Made by a program: the position numbers and the translations under genes | The notes under the pieces: model-generated | Database searches by the model: none | Told to the model about the DNA's origin: nothing | The model's input: only the letters and a program-made list of their open reading frames with translations | Shown: positions 7,258 through 15,300 of the stretch, in pieces | Numbering within the stretch: the stretch's first letter is position 1 | Layout: each line of letters opens with the position of its first letter | Virus record (IMG/VR): IMGVR_UViG_3300042353_000570 | Span: 1-40,411 of that record | Origin: a virus | Direction: 5' to 3' (one strand) | Length of the DNA: 40,411 nucleotides

Positions 7258-7294
7258 ATTTATATGGGTTACTAAAACCTTTGGAGAAAAAAAA
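7236..7294 (-). promoter_or_regulatory. Candidate promoter with operator in the spacer, driving the excisionase-like operon
   Basis: On the minus strand a TATAAA box lies just downstream of the palindrome at 7267-7279. A weak -35 (TCTCCA, 3 of 6 consensus positions) sits 17 bases upstream of the box, so the palindrome fills the spacer. Repressor binding there would block RNA polymerase. The promoter assignment is by eye. Confidence 0.4.
7267..7279. promoter_or_regulatory. Operator-like palindrome copy 1 (GGTTACTAAAACC)
   Basis: A 13-base imperfect palindrome with GGTTA half-sites. The other copies are at 7331-7343 (identical) and 7668-7680 (GGTTACTATAACC, with perfect arms). All three lie around the two RHH regulator genes, and this one sits upstream of the excisionase-like gene. 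Likely binding site for one or both RHH proteins. Confidence 0.6.
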
Positions 7295-7513
7295 TTACAG
7301 ACACAGGCATGTAAGCGCCACATTGGCATTGGTTACTAAAACCGATTCCAAAAAAAACTCAACTTGGCGACTAACTGGTCTTTTGCTTTTTGACGCTGCC
7401 ACCCTTACTCGCTCGACTAACTCCCTTGGTAATCTGACGCTGAACTGCAACTTTTGTTGCTTGCGCGATTGCGATGTAGTCGGCTGGGGTGAGTTCTGTG
7501 TTGCGTGTGGCAT
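7295..7513 (-). CDS. Ribbon-helix-helix DNA-binding protein (second, overlapping)
   Basis: 72 residues. LQFSVRLPRELVERVRVAA followed by PVSRQVEFFLESVL is a clear Arc/CopG-type ribbon-helix-helix: a beta strand, helix 1 and helix 2. The N-terminal 20 residues are polar and are encoded in a region that overlaps, in another frame, the last 47 codons of the first RHH gene. The DNA encoding its C-terminal part contains the operator-like palindrome at 7331-7343. It likely forms dimers with itself or its neighbour and represses from the GGTTA palindromes. Confidence 0.72.
   Translation of the reverse strand: MPHATQNSPQPTTSQSRKQQKLQFSVRLPRELVERVRVAASKSKRPVSRQVEFFLESVLVTNANVALTCLCL
7331..7343. promoter_or_regulatory. 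Operator-like palindrome copy 2
   Basis: GGTTACTAAAACC, identical to the copy at 7267-7279 and 64 bases from it, about six helical turns, so proteins bound to both would lie on the same face of the DNA. It lies within the coding sequence of the second RHH protein. Confidence 0.55.
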
Positions 7514-7646
7514 GAGTTAGAATTTCTTCAATGAAAGCGGTGATCGTCAAACCACGCAAATTCGCAGCTTTGCGAACCCGACGAGCAAGCGTTCTCGGAA
7601 TATAGAATCCGATCACTTCTTTATCGGCGGCGTGTTGGTTTGGCAT
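7371..7646 (-). CDS. Ribbon-helix-helix DNA-binding protein (first)
   Basis: 91 residues. VIGFYIPRTLARRVRKAANLRG then LTITAFIEEILTHAT (residues about 11-47) is a ribbon-helix-helix domain of the CopG/Arc class. The long C-terminal tail is polar and ends in Lys/Ser-rich residues; its last 47 codons overlap the start of the second RHH gene in a different frame. The palindrome at 7668-7680 lies just upstream of the start, which suggests autorepression. With no CI-type repressor in the genome, this pair is the best candidate for lysogeny control. Confidence 0.72.
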   Translation of the reverse strand: MPNQHAADKEVIGFYIPRTLARRVRKAANLRGLTITAFIEEILTHATRNTELTPADYIAIAQATKVAVQRQITKGVSRASKGGSVKKQKTS

Positions 7647-7700
7647 GACGAGAAAATTTCTACTCTAGGTTACTATAACCTCACAACAATTATTTTTAAT
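7647..7700 (-). promoter_or_regulatory. Candidate promoter of the RHH genes overlapping an operator
   Basis: On the minus strand TTGTTG and TAGAGT (4 of 6 match to TATAAT) are 16 bases apart, and the palindrome at 7668-7680 occupies the spacer. This is the same arrangement as at 7236-7294 and supports repression of transcription by a protein bound to the palindrome. An A/T-rich stretch lies upstream. Confidence 0.45.
7668..7680. promoter_or_regulatory. Operator-like palindrome copy 3 (GGTTACTATAACC)
   Basis: The most symmetrical of the three copies, with perfect 5-base arms GGTTA/TAACC around CTA. It lies 22 bases upstream of the first RHH gene, in the spacer of a candidate promoter. Confidence 0.6.
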
Positions 7701-7747
7701 GGAGTGATCACCTACCCCTAACTTTTCTATTGACACTCCCATAGATA

Positions 7748-7945
7748 CTATCTCTGCGGGCGAAAATATTTTTTCACCTTTGCTCTATTTTCAAGGACTT
7801 TTGCAATGAGACGCTCCCGATTTTTTTGATACCAATCTGATTTCCGTTTCGCCTCGGCGTTCTTGAACGCGAGGTCGGTGGCGTACTTCGTCCTGTACTG
7901 CCGAGCCATGAATTTCTTCTGAATTTTCTTGTCTTGGTACGGCAT
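7748..7945 (-). CDS. Small basic protein next to the integrase
   Basis: 65 residues. The ATG at 7945 is chosen because a strong GGAGG lies about 9 bases upstream; the longer frame starts with GTG inside the integrase end. The protein is very rich in Lys, Arg and aromatic residues (WYQKNRERLIAKVLENRAK), like the N-terminal helices of some HNH endonucleases, but no HNH residues follow. Probably DNA-binding; function unknown. It overlaps or abuts the integrase end and is co-transcribed with it. Confidence 0.6.
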   Translation of the reverse strand: MPYQDKKIQKKFMARQYRTKYATDLAFKNAEAKRKSDWYQKNRERLIAKVLENRAKVKKYFRPQR

Positions 7946-7947
7946 AA

Positions 7948-8949
7948 TTAAATCCTCCACCACGCCTTCTCATCCGCTCTCACGGCGGGAACGGCATAGA
8001 CACGTTGCACCATCGTTGGTGACGTGTGCCCCATTTGAAAAGCCGTGAGTCCGGCATTACCGCAACGCCCGAGGTGATAAGTCGCAAACGAGTGTCGCAT
8101 CGCATTGTCAGGCCACCCCTCCCAACCGATGGCCAGAGCCACCTTGCGCCTTCTCTCGTACAGAGCTTCTAGCGACCCACTCACGATCTGCCCTGTCTTC
8201 TTCTCGAAAAACTTTTTGCGCTTCATCAGCGGCTCGGTCATATCGACCAATCGCTCCAGCATGCCTTCATGCTGCTTGGATACCTCCGTTCTGACGTGAA
8301 TTTGCTTTGTCTTAACGTCGATATCCTCCCAATTCATCCTCGCCACCTCAATCGTCCTCAGACCCGCAAATCCACCCAAAAGAACCAGTGCCTTTACATC
8401 GTCAGGCATCGTGGCATCCAGAAGGGATATCATTTTTTCTGGAGTCAAAATGTTCCTTCCAGGAGTCGCCCTCGGAGGTCGAACTCCATCGAGCGGCGAG
8501 CGGTCAATGAACCGCATGCGATAGCACCAGCGGAAAAACATCCGCGCATAACGAAACCACATCGCCTTGCTCGTCTCCGATCCACCCAGCGATCTTACCC
8601 AGCGATCCATTGCCAGAGGTTCGACTCTAGCTATCGGCCCACTGAGGTAAGACGAAAGATTTTTCACGGTAGCCGCAATTTTATCCGCATGGCTTTTCGA
8701 TTTTCCCTCCGCCTCTACGCTCCACATTCGCAACGCCTGCGCCACACTCATGCCATCATCACCGTAAATCGCCTGAGTGCCCTTTTCGCGCACCAATATC
8801 ACCAATTTTTGCCCTTCCTCAAACGCTTGGGCTTCCGTTGCAAAAAACCTTCGGATTTTTTTTCCGTAGAACGAGGCCCGCAATTCTAATTTCCAAGGAG
8901 ATTTTGGTCTCGCTGGGTAATAGGCCACTATAAAAGGCGAATTGTTCAT
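7948..8949 (-). CDS. int: Tyrosine-family site-specific integrase
   Basis: 333 residues with the normal layout: a short N-terminal arm-binding-type region (about 1-60), a SAM-like core-binding domain (about 65-170) and a catalytic domain. GFAGLRTIEV supplies the first Arg, AMRHSFATYH the box II Arg, GHTSPTMVQRVYA the His and the Tyr nucleophile. In box II the usual HxxR reads NAMR, so the first His is replaced by Asn. It acts on the attP site just upstream (9094-9154), inserting the phage into a host tRNA-Ser gene. No strong ribosome binding site precedes the ATG. Confidence 0.92.
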   Translation of the reverse strand: MNNSPFIVAYYPARPKSPWKLELRASFYGKKIRRFFATEAQAFEEGQKLVILVREKGTQAIYGDDGMSVAQALRMWSVEAEGKSKSHADKIAATVKNLSSYLSGPIARVEPLAMDRWVRSLGGSETSKAMWFRYARMFFRWCYRMRFIDRSPLDGVRPPRATPGRNILTPEKMISLLDATMPDDVKALVLLGGFAGLRTIEVARMNWEDIDVKTKQIHVRTEVSKQHEGMLERLVDMTEPLMKRKKFFEKKTGQIVSGSLEALYERRRKVALAIGWEGWPDNAMRHSFATYHLGRCGNAGLTAFQMGHTSPTMVQRVYAVPAVRADEKAWWRI

Positions 8950-8969
8950 ATTGGTTATTGTTGGTTTTC

Positions 8970-8987
8970 GTTGTCCACGTTGTCCGC
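8970..8987. repeat. Paired arm-type repeats GTTGTCC (integrase-proximal)
   Basis: Two adjacent direct copies of GTTGTCC, 9 bases apart, lie upstream of the integrase gene. A second pair in the same orientation and with almost the same spacing is at 9189-9207. Paired short direct repeats on both sides of an attP core are the usual arrangement of arm-type integrase binding sites. Confidence 0.5.
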
Positions 8988-9073
8988 AAGCTGCACTTAA
9001 AAGCCAATATTAACCAAAATGAACAAACATCAAGCAACAATAAAGAAAGACTCCCTGAGTGCTTCAATAAAGG

Positions 9074-9092
9074 CTCTAGACGCTGTCTAGAG
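9074..9092. repeat. Inverted repeat CTCTAGA...TCTAGAG beside attP core
   Basis: Seven-base perfect arms around CGCTG, directly next to the CCA end of the tRNA fragment. It may be the remnant of a host tRNA terminator, or a protein-binding site. There is no clear uridine tract. Confidence 0.4.
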
Positions 9093-9093
9093 G

Positions 9094-9154
9094 TGGCGGA
9101 AGGGGAGGGATTTGAACCCTCGGTAGGTTACCCTACGTTCGATTTCGAGTCGAA
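9094..9154 (-). other. attP: attP core: 3' fragment of tRNA-Ser(CGA)
   Basis: Read on the minus strand, this holds a 5-bp anticodon stem (TTCGA/TCGAA) with loop CTCGAAA and anticodon CGA, a long variable arm (GTAGG-GTAA-CCTAC), a T arm (GAGGG-TTCAAAT-CCCTC), the 3' acceptor strand CCCTTCC, discriminator G and CCA. The 5' half of the tRNA (acceptor 5' strand and D arm) is missing, so it is not a functional tRNA gene. Such fragments are the usual attP core of phages that integrate into tRNA genes and restore the tRNA on insertion. It lies between the integrase and the end of the late operon. Confidence 0.88.
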
Positions 9155-9188
9155 ACACAGGCGTTGGCTTGCAGTGATTTGCGATGAC

Positions 9189-9207
9189 GTTGTCCAGTGT
9201 TGTCCAT
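9189..9207. repeat. Paired arm-type repeats GTTGTCC (distal)
   Basis: Two copies of GTTGTCC(A), 10 bases apart, on the far side of the tRNA fragment. Together with 8970-8987 they flank the attP core. Confidence 0.5.
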
Positions 9208-9296
9208 TTAGGGCATTTTCAACGACTTGCTAAAGTCCGATCAATGAGTTACATACACAAAATTCGACTAAAAGTCGAATGGGGCGATATTGGCAA
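9208..9296. other. Intergenic, no gene seen
   Basis: Between the arm repeats and the terminator. Contains a short inverted repeat ATTCGACT-AAA-AGTCGAAT (about 9262-9280), which could be another recombination or regulatory site. No open reading frame of note. Confidence 0.4.
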
Positions 9297-9331
9297 CAAA
9301 AACGCCCCGACTTTTTAGGGTTCGGGGCGTT
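9297..9331 (-). terminator. Intrinsic terminator of the late operon
   Basis: On the minus strand AACGCCCCGA and TCGGGGCGTT form a 10-bp GC-rich stem with an 11-base loop, followed by a T run (GTTTTTG). It lies just after the stop of the polyvalent protein gene and should stop late transcription before attP and the integrase. Confidence 0.88.
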
Positions 9332-9339
9332 GGGTTGGG

Positions 9340-12300
9340 TTACTTAAACTTCGCCAAGTCTTCTGCCGATGGGGCGTTTATCTGCGGGCCTTTGGATTTG
9401 GCCTGCCTTGCCGCTTTGGCTTTGAATGCGTCGATGCGTTTTTGCATTTCGCCTGTGGCCTGGCGGGTGTCCGCTTCAAAGTTTTTGAAAAGTGACTTTA
9501 GTTCCTTTTCAGAGGATTGAAGCTGATCGATACGCTGTCTGTAGGAATTCCTAATCTTTTCTGCTCTTCGATTGAGAGGAATCGGGCTTTGTGCGAGTGC
9601 TTTGTCTCCCCTGAGATAAGTTTTCGCATCTCTAAGACTGATAGACGCGGCTTGTGAGAGTTGGTCGGCGTGTTCATTGAGTAGCTCCTTTGTTGCTTTT
9701 AATATAGTCGAGTCGTATTCCTGCTTTTCAAGATAAATTGATTGGTATTCGCGTGGTATGACAGAGGAATTTCCTTTGCCTAAAATATCTTCTGCAATGA
9801 GGTCCAAAGTGTCTGGACTAATCGGGACGGGGCCTTGTTCTGTGAATTTTGGATGCACATCGATGAGGACCCCGTTTGGCCGTTGGGAGATGTTGGCTTC
9901 GTGTCCTTCGTCTGTGAGGGCCTGTGCAAGGTCTTCCAGCCCGTCCATGCTAGCTTTGCCGTGCATCCAGATGGAATGCGATTGCGCTTGGGTGGGGTCC
10001 ACGCTCTTGAATCGGCTTGCAGCTTGTGCGGCTTGGTAAAAATGTTTTCCAAGCACGGACATGAATGCCGGCCGATATTTTTCTGGGATGGCATCCATGG
10101 GGATGCGGACATTGGGCGAGACATCACCTTGGAATGTGCCTCGGCCGAATTCGATTCGCGTAATGTCGGCGTTGGGTGCTCCGAAGACGCTGGCGAGCTT
10201 GCTGAGTGGGGATGGCAGCTTGATGCTTTTGTCTGCCTTGTCTGCTGTGCGCAGGGTGAGGGATTTTGCAGCACGCTGTAGCACTTGCTCTGCGAGCTTG
10301 ATGTTTCCAGGGATGGCCAGCTTTTTTGACTCCTCGAGGGCGTCTGCAAATTTCTTACCGTCCTCGCGGAGCTTGGTGTTCATTTCCATTGTCTGGATGG
10401 TGCTCTTGAGGAATTCGGTTCCTGGAGGGGTGAGGATCTGCTGCACGCGAGGATCGGAAAGCACGCTGGCAGTAAATCTCGGCAGTCCGGTAATAGGATC
10501 CCTCGGAACATCGATACCGGCCTCGCGGAGGTCGTCTGCGGCCAACTTGAATGCGCTGGCGTATGCATCGCCATTGAATGCTTCTTCATCGGTGATGTTG
10601 GTGCGGCGCTGGAGACGCTGCTCGGCGCGTTGCTGCACCCAGGAGAGTGCTTGAAGTTGATGGGATTGAAATGGACCAAACGGGGAGTTCATTCCTCCAT
10701 TAGCATTAACATGGTCGCGGAGGTTATTTCCAAACCTGCTTTGTAGCTCATAGAGCACTGGGTAAGTGCCGAAGGCGGAATCTGGGATACCCATCGAGGC
10801 GGCCACCTGACGATCATTGGTAGTAAGCGGTGGATCGTCGCTTAATCCTGTAAGGAACCGGAAAGTGCCGCCAAAGCTGCCAACTTTGCGTTGTTCGGCT
10901 TTTCCAAATTCGCCCATCAAGGCGTCTTTGACCGAAGTCTGAACAACGGCTGGGGTGACGCTCGGTGTTTTTTGGAAATCCTCTGCCAGAATAGCGATGG
11001 CGAGGCGTGCGTTGTAGTTAGGATCTGCGAGTGGTGATGTCGCTGCTGTGACATCCATGGTTTTGCCCAATTCATTTTGCGAAAAGTCAGGGAATGATTC
11101 CGACATAGCTTCGGAAGAGATTTCATACCAGAGACGGTCTTTGTTTGGCAGATTCTCTGCTGCTTTCCAATGGGCCTCTGGCGGTGGCTTCATAGTGAAG
11201 CCCTTTTCTTGCAGCTCTGAGATGGCTCTTGATGCGGCTGGGCCAGTGACTGCGATAGCGTCGGCCCATGCCTTGTCAATGGCTGCTTGTGTCACATTCA
11301 TCGCCCCTGTTTTTGTATTGAGATCGTGCTCAAGAAATCTGCGCCCGTCGGCGGCTCGCACGGGTTGACCTGGCAGCTTGGTGCCGATCCATCGCTCATT
11401 TGCTGGGATGCTTAATTTGATATCCTCCAGTGACCGTGCAAAAACATCTTTGCCTTTAGGTCCCACCGCATCCGGCATCGCTTGGCCTTGGGGATTGTAT
11501 AAGGCGTCTTCTGTGGCTTTGGGTAATGATATGAGCCGGTCTCGAGAGTAGCCGGAAAGATCATTCATGTCAGTGATTGGAGATAATGACAGCTCGTCAC
11601 CCATTTCGTGAGCTCCCCACATGCGATCTCCGTCGGACCAACGACGGGCGACATCGAGGGCGCTGGATGGTTGCTCGCCGTGTTTCCTTAAAAACGAGGA
11701 CAACTGCCGATCTGTCATTTGTTCGATAGGCTTTAGAGGTTTTGCATCCGGCATCGCTTGGCCTGGGGTGGAAATATATGTTGGGTCTTCAATTACCGTT
11801 GCGATGCGGCCGACTGTTTCTCTCAATGGTGTTGGCTTTACGCTTTCGACATTAAGAAAAGGGTATCCATATTTAATGCCGCTGGGTTTTATGTCGTATT
11901 TTGAGCCAGGACTAACCTTGTGGAGATTGAAGTCGCTCCGAAATTTATCGACACTATCGTAAATTGTCGGTTCTCCCACATCGGCGTAACCAACTATGGT
12001 CGGTTTACCTGAGCCAAGAGTTTTTGCAATTGCGACGCGCCTGCCTACATAAGGAGACAGAGATGGCGAATCTCGCGTTTCAATTATTTTTTCTCCGCGC
12101 AATATCTGCCCTGTAAAATCTTGAGTAGAATCATCAATGTTAATAGCTCGCAAACGAGTGTCATTATCTGGCAATGCTTGGCCGGTTGGCAGGTCTCTTG
12201 ACAAGTCTGGAAGGGGGGTGGGGATTTCGGGGAGGAGGTTGTTGTTGGCTTTGTCGTAGTCGAAGTGGAAGCCTTGGCGTCCGGTGCCTACGGCGGCGTC

Positions 12301-15300
12301 TACGCGGTCGAGGCGGAACTGCTTGATGGCGCTGCTGGGGCCAGCGATTTTGCCGCTGAAGGGGTTTGCGCCTCGATTCATTTGGGTCGCGATGCCGATG
12401 AGGGAGTTGATGGCGTCGCGGCGTTTCTCGTCCATTTTGTTGGAGCCTGGAAGGTCGTTGCGGTGGTTTTCCATCCACTGCTTGAGGTCGGCCTCGATGA
12501 GCTTGATGTCGTTGTTGTAGAGACGGCCGATGATCGGGTCGCCCGCGTTGATGGCTTTGATGGCGCGGTTGCGGAATTGTGTGAGGTCTAGGACGGAGGC
12601 GAGGAGGTTGTTTTTTCCGCTGAGTTCCCATCCCCAGGGGATGACTTCGCGGGTGATAGCCTCGAGGTTGCCGAGTTTCTTGATTTGGAAAGCGCCTGTG
12701 TCGCCGCTGCCGATGGCGTGGTAGCGGACCTGCATGCTTTCGCCGGATGCTGCGGCGGCCTCGAACTGGCGAGCGAAGCCGCGTTGGTGTTGCGCGAAGC
12801 CGTTTAGGAAATCAAAGGTGGGCGGGAGGATGCGGCCTCGCACGGTGACGCGGCCGTCGGCTGTCTTCTTCGGGCCGAGTGCAGGATTGCTACGGTCGAT
12901 CAACTTGGATCCTACAAGGGATTTGACCTGTTGCTGGCGCTTGATTGTCTCGGCGGTGATGTCGCGCTGTTCGCGGAAGACGGCCTGTCCGGTGGCTGGG
13001 TCGATGCGGGCGAATTCGTTGGCCATGACGCCGCTGCCGTAGTCGTGGAAGGTGACTTGGGGATTGTTTGCGAGGTCGGTTGCTCGGCCTGTAGGGGCTA
13101 CGCGCACGCCTCGGGCTTGGGTCTGCTCTGGGTGGTTGATCCAGTTGCGGTAGTTGTTGAGGTATTGGTCGAGCTGTTTTTTGAGGACAGGATCGGTCGC
13201 TAGGATGGGGTTCGCCTTGAAGAGCGGGTCCGGCTGGCCGGTGACGGGGTCGATGCGGACGCCGGAGATTGATAGGGCGTTGGCTTGCGCTCCGAGGAAG
13301 TTCTCCATGCTGCCGAGCCATGATCCGTCTGCTGGGAGGTGGCGGCGGATGCCGGCAAAGTCCATCGATTGGCTGGCTTGACGGAAGTCCTCGGCAAAGA
13401 TTTCGTCTCGCGCCCAGTCGAGTGGATCCATGTCGCCTCGGAGGAGTCCAGATTGACCGAGCTCGTCCATCTTCGCGGTGATTGCGGCAGGAGTGACGGG
13501 GAAGTTTTGCCCAGGGAATTTGGCGGCATTTTCGTTTTGGATCATGGCGGTCGCGTATTCGCGGCCACGGGCTTCCACGCCGACTTGGGTATAGCGGCGG
13601 GTGGTGAAGGAGCGAATCGTATCGGCTTGGGCGCTGCCGAGGGCTCCGCTCTTGAGCAGGGCGTGCCCGAGTTCGTGCGGCACGATGCCGTCGCGTTTGG
13701 CGTCGAGGTTGACAAAGACACGGGCCTTTTCTCCTGGGGGCGCTTGGATGAAAAGTCCAGCAGCGCCATTTTGAAATTGGACTTTTGCGTTTTTGATGTA
13801 GTCGCTGTCTCCGGCTCGTTCTATGCCATCAAGCGGCACGAAATCCACCTTGTCTCGGAAAAAGCCCTGCATGGCGGCGAGGTCGCCGAGTTGTTGCGTG
13901 GAGTAGGTCTGAATTGTTTTGGTGACATCGCCGCCGGCGAGCTCGACATCCATGAGCATGCGGGCGGTGTCAAAGGCGCGGGACTCGGCGCGGCGTTGCT
14001 CGAGGCCGGTGAATCGGCCACCGGCTCCGCCTACGGCTCCAAAACCAACGCCCATGCCAAACATATTTGCTGCGGCTTTATCCTCGTCGGCATTGAGTGC
14101 GAGGGCAACGAACGGCGCGTTGGCGACGGCGCCCTTGACTGCTCCGGTGGCGACGGCAGAGGCTCCGCGCACGCTTTGGACGATGGCGGGGGATGCCAGT
14201 GCGTCGGCGATGGCGCGGGTCTGCTTGCCGAGTCGCGGGTCGGCAGCGAGCCGAGCGGGGGTGGACTCGATGGGGCGAAATCTGGTGGGGTTCTCGAGAG
14301 CTTCGCGTACCAAGGACAGCTCGGGAAAAGCCTCGAGCTTGGTGGCGACGGAGACTTGCGCGATGTCGTCAAATCCCTCGCCGGCATCCGAGGCAACGCG
14401 CAGGATGGTGGCCGTGGGGCCAGAGATTTTCTGGACCGTGCGCAGGACACCGAGTCCCGCTCGGTAGCCTATGTAAGCGCCTCCGATGATCTTGGCCGCG
14501 TCCTGTGCTTGGGAGACTCCTGGTATATCGCTATCCAAACCGAATACACCTCCACCGATGCCGCCAGCGGCAGACCACTTTGCCATCTTGATCTGGTTTT
14601 CTGGCGTGATCTTTGTGCCTTTTTGGATGATCTCTTGGAATTTTGCGGCACCAGTTTCCATGCCGGCGATGCCTTTGGCTGCGGCACGGTCAAGCACGCG
14701 AGCTGCTCTAGCACCGCCAGCTTTAGTGAGACGAGAGAAGCCAAGCGTCTTGGCGCCAGCGCTCAGCGGGATGCCCATTGTGGCAATGTTGAACGGCTCA
14801 AGAAGGCCGCCAGCCAGCTCCGAGGTGGCCTGCATGGGTTGCTCTGTTTGATTGCGACCTGTGGTGAGGCGGGTGATAAATTCGGTGGGGGCGGTAGTAG
14901 ATGCGACCCACTCTTCGAGTTCTTTCTGCCGTGAGCGCTCCATGACAAAGCGGTCAAACTCTTCGTCCTTGAGGTCTTCTTCGGTGACGGCGCGTATGGA
15001 TCGGCCTTGCCCTGCTGCGGATTGTTGCTCTCCAGCGAGCACCTCTGCATCCGAGCGACCTGCTCCGGATTGACCGAATACAAACTCGCCCGTTTGCTCG
15101 TCGCGGCCGATAGGCGTGGGGGCATTCGTCTGGCGGATCCAGCGAGTCACATCGTTGGTGTTGCGCCAAGATTTCTTGGCAATGGCTTTCATTGTCGCTG
15201 GGGATCTTGCGAGAAATTCGCCTGGGTCATCCGATATTTCGTGGATCGTATCGCCGATGGTTTGCAAGATGCCCCAAGTGCCCGTCGCCGCGTCTTCGAG

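Noticed and set aside
7180-7610. Toxin-antitoxin pair from the RHH genes
   Set aside because: RHH proteins are often antitoxins, but neither neighbour looks like a toxin and both frames encode RHH domains; lysogeny regulators fit better.
9094-9154. Functional tRNA-Ser gene
   Set aside because: The 5' acceptor strand and D arm are absent, so this is only the 3' part kept as attP core.
13339-14934. 531-codon plus-strand open frame
   Set aside because: It lies antisense inside the polyvalent gene, has shadow-type composition (Gly/Val/Asp-rich with frequent Cys) and no recognisable domain. The minus-strand frame carries the HELGH motif region and continues far beyond it.
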